Shown piece after piece: positions 35,282 through 42,779 of a stretch of 44,609 nucleotides of DNA (position 1 is its first letter; every line of letters begins with the position of its first letter). The position numbers and the translations under genes were made by a program. The notes under the pieces were generated by a model. It was not told the origin of the DNA. It did no database searches and saw only the letters and a list, made by a program, of their open reading frames with translations. The stretch is from positions 1 to 44,609 of the forward strand of contig NZ_PYPS01000048.1 of assembly GCF_003027925.1 (NCBI RefSeq), written 5' to 3'. Origin of the DNA: Micromonospora sp. RP3T (GTDB lineage Bacteria; Actinomycetota; Actinomycetes; Mycobacteriales; Micromonosporaceae).

Positions 35282-36328
35282 ATGACAACGCAGCGCACCC
35301 GCTCGCTCGGGCGCCCGACCCTCGACGCGGTCGCGGCCCGCGCCGGCGTCGGGCGCGGCACGGTCTCCCGCGTGGTCAACGGCTCGCCGCAGGTCAGTCC
35401 GGAGGCCCGGGCGGCCGTCCAGCAGGCCATCGCCGAGCTGGGCTACGTGCCGAACCGGGCCGCCCGGGCGCTGGTCACCCAGCGGACCGACTCGGTGGCC
35501 CTGGTGGTCTCCGAGTCGGGGGAGCGGGTCTTCACCGAGCCGTTCTTCGCGGCGATCGTCCGGGGCGTCAGCTCCGGGCTGGTGGAGACGCCGATGCAGC
35601 TCTGGCTGGCGATGGTGCAGTCGCCGATCGAGCGGGAGCGGGTCGAGCACCACCTGACCAACCAGCACGTGGACGGCGTACTGCTGCTGTCCCTGCACGA
35701 CTCGGACCCGCTGCCCACGCTGCTGGAGGAGCGCGGCCTGCCGGCGGTGCTCGGCGGCCGGCCGGCCCGGATGCTGCACCCGAACGCCCAGCCGGCGTGG
35801 TTCGTCGACGTGGACAACGTCGGCGGCGCCCGGCAGGCGGTGGAGCACCTGTTCGCCCGGGGGCGGCGTCGCGTCGCCACCATCGCCGGCCCGCAGGACA
35901 TGGGCGCCGGCCTGGCCCGGCTCTCCGGCTACCGGGAGGCGGTGCGCGCCGCCGGGGGCATGGTCGAGAACGGCCTGATCGCGTACGGGGACTTCAGCGA
36001 GGGCAGCGGCACCGCGGCCATGCGTCGGCTGCTGGACTCCTGCCCGGATCTGGACGCCGTCTTCGTCGCCTCCGACCTGATGGCTTTCGGCGCGTTGCGC
36101 GCGCTGCGGGAGGCGGGTCGCCGGGTGCCCGAGGACGTGGCGGTGATCGGCTTCGACGACGCCCCGATCGCCCGCCAGGCCGAGCCGCCGCTGACCACGG
36201 TGTTCCAGCCGGTGGAGGAGATGGGCCGGCAGATGGCCCGACTCCTGGTCTCCCGTATCCGCGGTGACGACGTCCCGTCCCCGCACGTCCTCCTGAACAC
36301 CGAGCTGATCCACCGCGCCTCCGCCTGA
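35282..36328 (+). CDS. cebR: LacI-family cellobiose repressor CebR
   Basis: A 348 aa repressor. The N-terminal LacI helix-turn-helix (PTLDAVAARAGVGRGTVSRV, about 12-31) and hinge helix (PNRAARALVTQ) precede the sugar-binding domain. In Streptomyces CebR is released by cellobiose and binds TGGGAGCGCTCCCA; two such boxes lie at the operon promoter. Here cebR is the last gene of the operon rather than divergent, giving a negative feedback loop. ATG 35282 has GGAGGAG about ten bases upstream. Confidence 0.9.
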   Translation: MTTQRTRSLGRPTLDAVAARAGVGRGTVSRVVNGSPQVSPEARAAVQQAIAELGYVPNRAARALVTQRTDSVALVVSESGERVFTEPFFAAIVRGVSSGLVETPMQLWLAMVQSPIERERVEHHLTNQHVDGVLLLSLHDSDPLPTLLEERGLPAVLGGRPARMLHPNAQPAWFVDVDNVGGARQAVEHLFARGRRRVATIAGPQDMGAGLARLSGYREAVRAAGGMVENGLIAYGDFSEGSGTAAMRRLLDSCPDLDAVFVASDLMAFGALRALREAGRRVPEDVAVIGFDDAPIARQAEPPLTTVFQPVEEMGRQMARLLVSRIRGDDVPSPHVLLNTELIHRASA

Positions 36329-36356
36329 CGTACCCTCCACCACCTCGCACGATCCG

Positions 36357-36418
36357 CGCTGATTCACGGAAAGAGTGGTCATTCCGCGCGCGATGACCAC
36401 GCTTTCCGTGAATCAGCG
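36357..36418. repeat. Long hairpin of the dispersed family, copy 3
   Basis: A 26-bp stem (36357-36382 with 36393-36418), ten-base loop, one A-G mismatch at 36374/36401. The arm has GATTCACGGAAAGAGTGG on the left and the usual form on the right. It separates the convergent cebR and acyl-CoA dehydrogenase genes, ending 20 bases from the latter's stop. Confidence 0.85.
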
Positions 36419-36438
36419 GGCGTGGGGGAGGGGTGGGG

Positions 36439-37650
36439 TCAGGACCAGCGGCGGAGTTCGCGGCGGGCGAGGGACGCGCGGTGGACCTCGTCGGGGCCGT
36501 CGGCCAGGCGCAGCGTGCGGGCCTGGGCCCAGAGCGCGGCGAGCGGGGTGTCCTGGCTGACGCCGGCCCCGCCGTACGCCTGGATCGCCTTGTCGATCAC
36601 CCACTCGGCCATCGCCGGGGTAGCGATCTTGATGGCCTGGATCTCGGTGTGCGCGCCCTTGTTGCCCACGGTGTCCATCAGCCAGGCGGTCTTGAGCACC
36701 AGCAGCCGGGCCTGCTCGATCCGGACCCGGGACTCGGCGATCCACTCCCGCACCACGCCCTGCTCGGCGAGCGGGCGGCCGAACGCCACCCGGTCCAGCG
36801 CGCGGCGGCAGAGCAGCTCCAGCGCCCGTTCGGCCATGCCCACCAGCCGCATGCAGTGGTGGATCCGCCCCGGGCCGAGCCGCGCCTGGGCGATGGCGAA
36901 GCCGGTGCCCTCGGCGCCGACCAGGTTCTCCACCGGCACCCGGACACCTGTGAAGTCGATCTCGGCGTGCCCGCCGTGCGGGGCGTCGGAGTAGCCGAAG
37001 ACGGTCATGCCCCGGCGTACCGTCACGCCGGGGGTGTCCCGGGGGACCAGGATCATGCTCTGCTGGCGGTGCCGGTCGGCGTCCGGGTCGGTCTTGCCCA
37101 TCACGATGAAGATCTCGCAGCGCGGGTCCATCGCCCCGGACGACCACCACTTGCGGCCGTCGACCACGTAGTGGTCGCCGTCGCGGGTGATCCGGGTGGC
37201 GATGTTCGTCGCGTCGGAGGAGGCGACCTCCGGTTCGGTCATGCAGAACGCGGAACGGATCGTGCCGTCCAGCAGCGGCGCGAGCCAGCGCTCCCGCTGC
37301 GCGTCGGAGCCGAACTCGGCCAGCAGCTCCATGTTGCCGGTGTCCGGCGCGGCGCAGTTCAACGCCTCGGGGGCCAGGTGCGGGCTGCGCCCGGTCAGCT
37401 CGGCCAGCGGCGCGTACTGGAGGTTGGTCAGGCCGGCGCCGTAGCGCGCGTCCGGCAGGAACAGGTTCCACAGGCCCCGGGCCCGGGCCTCGGCCTTCAG
37501 CTCGTCCATCACCGGCGGCCGGGCCCACGGGTCACCGGCGGCGAGCACCTGCGCGTGGTGCACCGGCTCGGCCGGCAGGACGCACTCGGTGAGGAACGCC
37601 TCCAGCCGCTGCCGCAGCTCGACCGTGCGGTCGTCGTACGCGAACTCCAT
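36439..37650 (-). CDS. Acyl-CoA dehydrogenase, ACAD10/11 type
   Basis: A 403 aa flavoprotein dehydrogenase. The FAD/substrate block AFCMTEPEVASSDATNI (about 135-151) reads as in ACAD10/11 rather than short-chain enzymes. Further blocks are KWWSSGAMDPRC and the C-terminal AIQAYGGAGVSQDTPLA. ATG 37650 has GGGAG near and shares one base with the stop of the kinase-like gene. In animals ACAD10/11 fuse both activities for 4-hydroxy-acid breakdown; here they are separate coupled genes. Confidence 0.9.
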   Translation of the reverse strand: MEFAYDDRTVELRQRLEAFLTECVLPAEPVHHAQVLAAGDPWARPPVMDELKAEARARGLWNLFLPDARYGAGLTNLQYAPLAELTGRSPHLAPEALNCAAPDTGNMELLAEFGSDAQRERWLAPLLDGTIRSAFCMTEPEVASSDATNIATRITRDGDHYVVDGRKWWSSGAMDPRCEIFIVMGKTDPDADRHRQQSMILVPRDTPGVTVRRGMTVFGYSDAPHGGHAEIDFTGVRVPVENLVGAEGTGFAIAQARLGPGRIHHCMRLVGMAERALELLCRRALDRVAFGRPLAEQGVVREWIAESRVRIEQARLLVLKTAWLMDTVGNKGAHTEIQAIKIATPAMAEWVIDKAIQAYGGAGVSQDTPLAALWAQARTLRLADGPDEVHRASLARRELRRWS

Positions 37651-38723
37651 CACTTCTCCCTCACCGCGTGCAGACCGTGCGCGACCAGCGGCGCCACCAT
37701 CTCGCCGATCCGGTCGAACCCCTCGCCCAGCGTCTGCCCGAGGGTGTGCCGGTAGTGGATGCCCTCGCAGATCACCGCCAGCTTGAAACAGCCGAGCGCC
37801 ACGTGCCAGTGCAACGGGCCGACGTCGACGTCGCTGCGGCCGGCGTAGCGGTCGATCAGCTCGGCGCCGGTGGGGAAGCCGGCCCGGGGGCCGATCCCGT
37901 CCGCCACCGGGTTGCCCTCGGCGAGGTCGCTGTCGCCCAGCACGTCCCAGTAGGTCAGCAGCAGGCCGAGGTCGGCCAGCGGGTCGCCCAGCGTGGCCAT
38001 CTCCCAGTCGAGCACCGCCCGCACCGTCACCGGGTCGACGGCGGCGAGCAGATTGTCCAGCCGGTAGTCGCCGTGCACGATCCGGCCCGCGTTCGCGCCC
38101 TCCGGCACGCTGCCGGCCAGCGCGTCGCGCAGCTCGTCGATACCGGGCAGCGGGCGGCTGCGGGACCGGTCGAGCTGCCCGGCCCAGCGTCGGACCTGCC
38201 GGGCCAGGTAACCCTCGGGGCGGCCGAAGTCGGCCAGCCCGACCTCGGCCGGCTCCACCCGGTGCAGCGTGGCGAGCGTGTCCATCATCGCCATGGCGAG
38301 GTCACGCCGCTGGCCGGCGGTGAGCGCGTCGGTCTGCTCACGCCGCCGGTAGACCTCGCCGTCGACGTGGGCCATCAGGTAGAACGGCGCGCCGATGACG
38401 CTCTCGTCGGCGCAGAGCAGCAGCGCCTCGGGGACCGGTACGCCGGTCGGTGCCAGCGCCGAGATCACCCGGTGTTCCCGCGCCATGTCGTGCGCGGTGG
38501 CCAGCACGTGCCCGAGCGGGGGCCGGCGCAGCACCACCTCGTGGTCACCGGCGCGCAGCAGGTAGGTCAGGTTGGACTTGCCGCCGGCGATCAGCCGCGC
38601 GGAGAGCGGCCCGGCCAGCTCGGGCCGGTGGGTGGCCAGGTGGGCGGCGAGCCGGTCGAGGTCGAGCCCGCGCGGGGCCGGGCCGGCCGGAGTGCGGGTG
38701 GCGTCGACGGCCGGATCGGTCAT
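37650..38723 (-). CDS. APH-like kinase (phosphotransferase), ACAD10/11 kinase half
   Basis: A 357 aa aminoglycoside-phosphotransferase-fold protein. The nucleotide-binding N-lobe begins LIAGGKSNLTYLL; the catalytic loop is VHGDYRLDNLL (about 222-232) and the metal site LDWEMATLGDP. Such proteins next to an acyl-CoA dehydrogenase phosphorylate 4-hydroxyacyl-CoA (LvaA of Pseudomonas, ACAD10/11 of animals); antibiotic resistance is unlikely. ATG 38723 follows a possible TTGACA (38758-38753) and GACTAT (38733-38728) promoter with a 19-base spacer. Confidence 0.87.
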   Translation of the reverse strand: MTDPAVDATRTPAGPAPRGLDLDRLAAHLATHRPELAGPLSARLIAGGKSNLTYLLRAGDHEVVLRRPPLGHVLATAHDMAREHRVISALAPTGVPVPEALLLCADESVIGAPFYLMAHVDGEVYRRREQTDALTAGQRRDLAMAMMDTLATLHRVEPAEVGLADFGRPEGYLARQVRRWAGQLDRSRSRPLPGIDELRDALAGSVPEGANAGRIVHGDYRLDNLLAAVDPVTVRAVLDWEMATLGDPLADLGLLLTYWDVLGDSDLAEGNPVADGIGPRAGFPTGAELIDRYAGRSDVDVGPLHWHVALGCFKLAVICEGIHYRHTLGQTLGEGFDRIGEMVAPLVAHGLHAVREK

Positions 38724-38808
38724 CCGGATAGTCGACGGCAGCTCAGCTTTGTTGTCAAGGTCGGATTTTCCCGGCGGGACATGCCGCGGCAACGGGGACG
38801 AAACGGCC

Positions 38809-38838
38809 GGCCGGCAGGCTGGGAACAGCCTGCCGGCC
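38809..38838 (+). promoter_or_regulatory. Leader hairpin before the ACT gene
   Basis: A perfect 12-bp stem (38809-38820 with 38827-38838, loop six) about 20 bases ahead of the ribosome binding site. Its right arm could instead pair with GCCGGC at 38843-38848, so two exclusive folds are possible. No leader peptide was found. Confidence 0.45.
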
Positions 38839-38871
38839 ACGCGCCGGCCCGCCGAGCGGAGGGGATCAGAC

Positions 38872-39576
38872 ATGCTGCTGAGAGTTCGGGTGACCCTGCC
38901 CGACCGACCGGGCACGCTCGGCCAGGTGGCCCGGACACTCGGTGTCTCCGGGGCGGACATCGTCCAGGTGGTGGTCCTGGAGCGGCTCGGTGGGCGGGCG
39001 GTCGACGACTTCACAGTGGTCTGGCCGGGGGCGGCGCGGGTGGAACGGCTGCTCGCCGGGCTGGCCGCGATCCCCGGCGTCCGGGTGGACGGCGTGTGGC
39101 GGGCGATCGGCACGCCGACCACCACCGGCCAGGACGCGGAGCTGCTCGCCCAGGTGGCGGCGAACCCGACCGACGGCGTGGCCACGCTCGTCGACGCCGT
39201 GCCCGGCCTGCTCGCCGCGGACTGGGCGGTGGCCGCGGTGGTGCCGCTGGACTGGGCCGCGCGTCCCGGTGGGGCCGGCTCGGCCACGGTCGGGCACGCG
39301 AGCTGGCGGACCCCGACGCCGCCCCGGTTGCCCGAGGTGACCCCGCTGCGGGCCCGCGCGTTGACCAGCCCGGAGGGGCACCACTACGCGTTGGCGCCGT
39401 TCGGCCGGGCCGGACTGGTGCTGGTGGTCTCCCGCGACCACGGCGAGCCGCTCTCGGCGGCCGCGTTCCACGCCACCGAGGTGGACCGGCTCGCCCAACT
39501 CGTCCGCGCCAGCGCGGTGATCCTCGGTGACCGGCTGGACCTGGTGGGCGCGCCGCCGGTGACCACCGTCACCTGA
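38872..39576 (+). CDS. ACT domain protein with GAF-like C-terminal half
   Basis: A 234 aa protein. Residues 1 to about 70 form an ACT domain (RVRVTLPDRPGTLGQVARTL, an amino-acid-binding fold). The C-terminal half (about 95-230) ends in a GAF-like block (LVLVVSRDHGEPLSAAAF, then DRLAQLVRASAVIL). No enzyme domain is present, so it is probably a sensor. The next gene has the same front plus an acetyltransferase, so this may be its regulatory partner. ATG 38872 has GGAGGGG seven bases upstream. Confidence 0.82.
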   Translation: MLLRVRVTLPDRPGTLGQVARTLGVSGADIVQVVVLERLGGRAVDDFTVVWPGAARVERLLAGLAAIPGVRVDGVWRAIGTPTTTGQDAELLAQVAANPTDGVATLVDAVPGLLAADWAVAAVVPLDWAARPGGAGSATVGHASWRTPTPPRLPEVTPLRARALTSPEGHHYALAPFGRAGLVLVVSRDHGEPLSAAAFHATEVDRLAQLVRASAVILGDRLDLVGAPPVTTVT

Positions 39577-39657
39577 TCCGGTGGCGGGGCGTCACCCCGG
39601 GGCAACGGGCGCGCAACAGGCGACCGGCATGGTCGGTGGTGAGGAAGGGAGACAACC

Positions 39658-40788
39658 ATGGCGCTGTGGCGGATCCGAGCCACCGTGGACGACCGGCCGG
39701 GTTACCTGTCGGTGCTCACGGCGAGCCTCGCGTTGCGCGGGGTCAACATCCTCACCGTGCAGGTGCACACCACCGAGGTCGGCGCCGTCGACGACTTCCT
39801 GGTCGACGCGCCCGAGCAGGTCACCGAGGCCGAGCTGCGGGCCGCGGTCGAGCGGGGCCGGGGGCGGGACTGCTGGGTGGCGCGCAGTGAGGCGCGTGGG
39901 TTGGCCGACGAGCCGACCCGGGCGCTCGGTCTGGCCGGTCGGCTGCTCCGTGATCCGGAGGGCGCCGGCGCGGCGCTGCGGACGCTGCTGGGCGCCGACG
40001 CGGTGACCTGGCGCCCGACGTCCACCGCCGCGCCGGGCGGCGTGGGCGGCACCACGATGCTGCTCGCCGACCCGGCGGGCGGCGCCTACGAGCTGCGCCG
40101 TCGGGAGCCGAGCTTCACCCCGGCCGAGTACGCCCGGGCGCAGGCGCTGGTCGAGCTGGCGGCGACGCTGGACCGCCGGGACGCCCACCGGGTCACGCTG
40201 GTGCTGCCCGACGGCGGGGAGGTGTCGGTGCGGCCGGCCACCGCCGACGACGTGCCGGCCGTACGCGAACTGCACGTCGGCTGCTCGGAGCGGAGTCGGC
40301 AGCGGCGCTACCTGAGTGGCGCGGCGTACCCGTCGCCGGCCCGCCTGCGTCGGTTGCTCGAACCGGCGCGGGGGGTGACCCTGCTTGCCACGGCGGGCTC
40401 CGGCGGGGCGGCGGAGCCGGTCGTGGCGATGGCCAACCTGCTCGGCGAGGGTGACGAGGCTGAGGCGGCGCTGCTGGTCCGGGACGACTGGCAGCGACGG
40501 GGCCTCGGCTCGGCGCTGCTGCGTCGGCTGCTCGGGCACGCCGGCCGGGCGGGTTGCGCCGCGGTGCTGCTGCACGTGCAGGCGGAGAACACGCCGATGC
40601 TGCGGACACTGCGCCGGCTGGACCGGCCGGTGACGCTGGACCGCGACGGCGGCGTGCTGACCGCGACGTTGCCGCTGACCCCCGCCGGCCGGGTGGGCGT
40701 GCCGGCCGGCCGAGGGCCGGGGGCCGTCCGACCGGCGTGGCCCGGCCGGGACACCGTGGCGGGCCTGCCGGCGCAGCGGCCGGGTTAG
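39658..40788 (+). CDS. ACT-GNAT lysine acetyltransferase (MaKat-like)
   Basis: A 376 aa protein: an N-terminal ACT domain (about 1-70, IRATVDDRPGYLSVLTASLA), a GAF-like middle (about 85-175), and a GNAT domain (about 190-345). The GNAT begins VRPATADDVPAVRELHVGCS and contains the acetyl-CoA loop RDDWQRRGLGSALL. The GNAT type is that of protein lysine acetyltransferases (Pat). In Micromonospora aurantiaca an ACT-GNAT enzyme (MaKat) is allosterically controlled by cysteine and arginine and acetylates acetyl-CoA synthetase; a like role is inferred. ATG 39658 has AGGAAGGGAG upstream. Confidence 0.88.
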   Translation: MALWRIRATVDDRPGYLSVLTASLALRGVNILTVQVHTTEVGAVDDFLVDAPEQVTEAELRAAVERGRGRDCWVARSEARGLADEPTRALGLAGRLLRDPEGAGAALRTLLGADAVTWRPTSTAAPGGVGGTTMLLADPAGGAYELRRREPSFTPAEYARAQALVELAATLDRRDAHRVTLVLPDGGEVSVRPATADDVPAVRELHVGCSERSRQRRYLSGAAYPSPARLRRLLEPARGVTLLATAGSGGAAEPVVAMANLLGEGDEAEAALLVRDDWQRRGLGSALLRRLLGHAGRAGCAAVLLHVQAENTPMLRTLRRLDRPVTLDRDGGVLTATLPLTPAGRVGVPAGRGPGAVRPAWPGRDTVAGLPAQRPG

Positions 40789-40918
40789 AACTGACGGCAG
40801 CCCGGCCGGGTCCACTCGGCGAGCCGCAACGGCGCGGCACGTCGACGGGGCCCGGCGGGGAGCCGACACCGGCGCCGATGCGGCGCCACCCTGACCGACC
40901 TCCGATGCGGGGGACGGT

Positions 40919-40959
40919 GACACGAACGGGGCCTCCGGTGCGGGGGCCCCGTTCGTGTC
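40919..40959 (+). terminator. Terminator after the ACT-GNAT gene
   Basis: A perfect 15-bp stem (40919-40933 with 40945-40959) with an eleven-base loop, 130 bases beyond the acetyltransferase stop. Confidence 0.7.
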
Positions 40960-41062
40960 CCTGGGCGGCAGGTAGCTGACGATTCGTCCGCCGCGACCTG
41001 CCCAGCGGCACGATGCCGACCACGCGTCGCCGCCCCCGCCGCCCGCCGACGCCCGACACGGC

Positions 41063-41097
41063 AGAGCGCCCCGGACCGCACGGGTCCGGGGCGCTCT
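41063..41097 (-). terminator. Terminator after the DUF397 gene
   Basis: A perfect 15-bp stem (41063-41077 with 41083-41097), loop five, starting 14 bases after the DUF397 stop. It would work in both directions. Confidence 0.8.
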
Positions 41098-41111
41098 CGG
41101 CTCAGGAGCGG

Positions 41112-41303
41112 TCAGCCGCGCTCGACAACCTGGGCGACGAACGCCCGCCAAGAGGCCGGCGCGAAGGCGAGCGCCGGGCCGGTCGGGTCCTTCGAGTCCC
41201 GTACGCCGACGACGCCGGGAAGGTTGTCGGCGACCTCGACGCAGGCCCCTTGGTTACTGCCGCTGCGGGTGCTCTTGCGCCAGTGCGCGCCAGTCAGGTC
41301 CAT
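41112..41303 (-). CDS. DUF397 protein
   Basis: A 63 aa protein with the family start WRKSTRSGSNQGACVEVA and the later VRDSKDPTGPALAF. DUF397 proteins accompany XRE/DUF5753 regulators across actinomycetes (WhiJ/BldB-type and Scr1/Scr2 loci) and are thought to act as their partners or antagonists. ATG 41303 has GGAAG upstream and overlaps the regulator gene by ten bases. Confidence 0.92.
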   Translation of the reverse strand: MDLTGAHWRKSTRSGSNQGACVEVADNLPGVVGVRDSKDPTGPALAFAPASWRAFVAQVVERG

Positions 41304-42097
41304 GACTTTGCCACTTCCGTTATCAGCTCGGAGGACTGTTGCAGTGTCAGCGCCTCGGCGAGGATGGCTTCCCATTGCTCGCGTAGGGCCGCTACCTCGG
41401 CGGTCCGCTCGACCACCTGACCCCGTAGTCGGTTGTCGAGGTAGCCCACGTCAACCAAGTCCGCCAGGGTTGCGACGACAAACGGCCCGTCGAGGCCAGC
41501 GTACGCACCGACCCCACGCGGTACGACGTGGATTCTGACGCGACGCCGATCCTGGCAGAGCTGCGCCAGGTGGAACAGTTGCTCGCGCATCACTGCGGGG
41601 CCGCCGACGGGACGCCGAAGGACTGCGTCGTCGAGAACGGCAACGAGGTGCGGCGGGTCGTCGCTGGCGAGAATCTGTTGCCGCGCAAGCCTGTTGGCTA
41701 CTCGCGTCTCCACCTCCTCGGCACTGATCCTGCCATCGCTGCCGAACACGGCGCGTGCGTACGCCTCGGTTTGCAAGAGTCCGGGTACCCACGCGACCTC
41801 ATACCACCGCAACGTGCGGGCCTGCTGCTCGTAGGTAATCCACTCGCGTAGCCAGAGCGGCGCGGCGTCGAGGTCGGAAAGCCGATGGAGTAGACGCGCG
41901 AACATTCCCCCGGTCTTCAGCGCGCGATCGATCGCGACGGCGTAATCGCCCGTCGGCGGGCGCGAGCCTGTCTCAACGGCGCTGACGTGCGTGCCCGAGT
42001 AGCTGATGAGCTTGCCGAAATCGTCCTGACTGAGGCCGCGAGACGCACGCGCCCGCCGTAGCTCGTCGAGCAGGATTTCAGCGGCTGTCATGGTCAT
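41294..42097 (-). CDS. XRE-family regulator with DUF5753
   Basis: A 267 aa regulator. The N-terminal helix-turn-helix (RASRGLSQDDFGKLISYSGT, about 17-36, then HVSAVETGSRPPT) is followed by the DUF5753 ligand or partner domain (RWYEVAWVPGLLQTEAYARA near 95-114, VLDDAVLRRPVGG near 155). It belongs to the WhiJ-like group. ATG 42097 is used; in-frame ATG 42091, eight bases from GGGGA, is equally possible. Two repeat sites directly upstream may be its own operators. Confidence 0.92.
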   Translation of the reverse strand: MTMTAAEILLDELRRARASRGLSQDDFGKLISYSGTHVSAVETGSRPPTGDYAVAIDRALKTGGMFARLLHRLSDLDAAPLWLREWITYEQQARTLRWYEVAWVPGLLQTEAYARAVFGSDGRISAEEVETRVANRLARQQILASDDPPHLVAVLDDAVLRRPVGGPAVMREQLFHLAQLCQDRRRVRIHVVPRGVGAYAGLDGPFVVATLADLVDVGYLDNRLRGQVVERTAEVAALREQWEAILAEALTLQQSSELITEVAKSWT

Positions 42098-42147
42098 GTT
42101 CCCCAACGCTCCCCACTTTCAGCCGACGCGCCCCCGAGGCTCCCCAC
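42098..42147 (-). promoter_or_regulatory. Tandem operator candidates for the XRE gene
   Basis: Two 19-base sites on the minus strand: GTGGGGAGCGTTGGGGAAC (42116-42098) and GTGGGGAGCCTCGGGGGCG (42147-42129). They share the first nine bases and a following GGGG and are 31 bp apart (three helical turns). The first touches the start codon, so binding would block translation or transcription of the regulator. Confidence 0.5.
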
Positions 42148-42199
42148 CAGGGCAGACGCTGGTCGCCGCGGTCTCTCCAACGTGGCCGAACACCTTCCG

Positions 42200-42229
42200 A
42201 CACTAGGCGGTCACGCACAAGAGTGTCAC
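42200..42229 (-). promoter_or_regulatory. Promoter candidate for the XRE/DUF397 genes
   Basis: Minus strand GTGACA (42229-42224), 18-base spacer, TAGTGT (42205-42200). The leader would be about 95 bases and contain both operator candidates. Confidence 0.45.
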
Positions 42230-42357
42230 CAGGACGGCGCGGCCGGGAGGGACCACCCGAGACCCGGCGACCGTGTCAGTCAGGGGACTGCCTCGTCCGG
42301 CAGGCGTCAGCGCGGGGCGGTCCCCCTTCCATTTCCCCGCGAGAGGAGGGCGTGTTC

Positions 42358-42492
42358 GTGCCCGAGGAGAAGCCGACCCCCAACCCGCAGTCGACCCCGC
42401 CGCCGGTCCGGCCGAACCGCGTTCCGTCGTCGCACCGGCTGTCGTCGCCGGCAACGACGACGCTCTTCCCGCGACCGGGCCACGGCCGGTGA
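42358..42492 (+). CDS. 44-residue Pro/Ser-rich peptide
   Basis: A short gene starting MPEEKPTPNPQSTPPP, mostly Pro, Ser, Thr and Arg and probably unfolded. GTG 42358 has GAGGAGGG seven bases upstream and its stop overlaps the next GTG by four bases, which supports expression. Function unknown; it may serve mainly to couple translation of the next gene. Confidence 0.55.
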   Translation: MPEEKPTPNPQSTPPPVRPNRVPSSHRLSSPATTTLFPRPGHGR

Positions 42493-42779
42493 CCGCGCCA
42501 CGCCGCCGGCCGGAAGTGCCCGCGCTACGCGCTGGCGACGTCCTGCACCTGACCGGGGCGGCGTCGCCGCAGTTCGCCCGGCCGATCACGGTCCGGCTGA
42601 TCCGTGTGCTGGGCTGGCTGACGTACGACGGTTGGTTGTGGGCCGATGTCTACCAGCTCGGCCCGGACGGCAACGCGACCGCCCGCCGCTCCCTGTTCGT
42701 GCGGCGGAGCGGGGTGCGCGTGCTGACCCCACCGCCGCCGGTGTCGCAGCGCCGCCCGCGCGTCGGCGCTCTCGTGTGA
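42489..42779 (+). CDS. Conserved small protein of the XRE/DUF397 neighbourhood
   Basis: A 96 aa protein with a basic Pro-rich start, then a compact beta-like region (GDVLHLTGAASPQF, ITVRLIRVLGWLTYDGWLWA, DVYQLGPDGNA, LFVRRSGVRVL). No catalytic motif is visible. GTG start overlaps the previous stop (GTGA) and its own stop overlaps the next start (TGATG). Similar small genes occur opposite XRE/DUF397 pairs in Micromonosporaceae; the function is unknown. Confidence 0.68.
   Translation: MTAPRRRPEVPALRAGDVLHLTGAASPQFARPITVRLIRVLGWLTYDGWLWADVYQLGPDGNATARRSLFVRRSGVRVLTPPPPVSQRRPRVGALV

Larger units (their letters stand above)
40789..41111. other. Non-coding stretch with two terminators
   Basis: 323 bases with no credible gene. 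It holds two strong hairpins listed separately and otherwise GC-rich sequence without promoter-like hexamers. Confidence 0.6.

Noticed and set aside
37650..38723. Aminoglycoside resistance gene
   Set aside because: The APH fold is present, but coupling to an acyl-CoA dehydrogenase points to the ACAD10/11 metabolic kinase type.
40789..41111. Possible gene between the acetyltransferase and DUF397
   Set aside because: Open frames here are Arg/Pro-rich, lack ribosome sites and run through two terminator hairpins.
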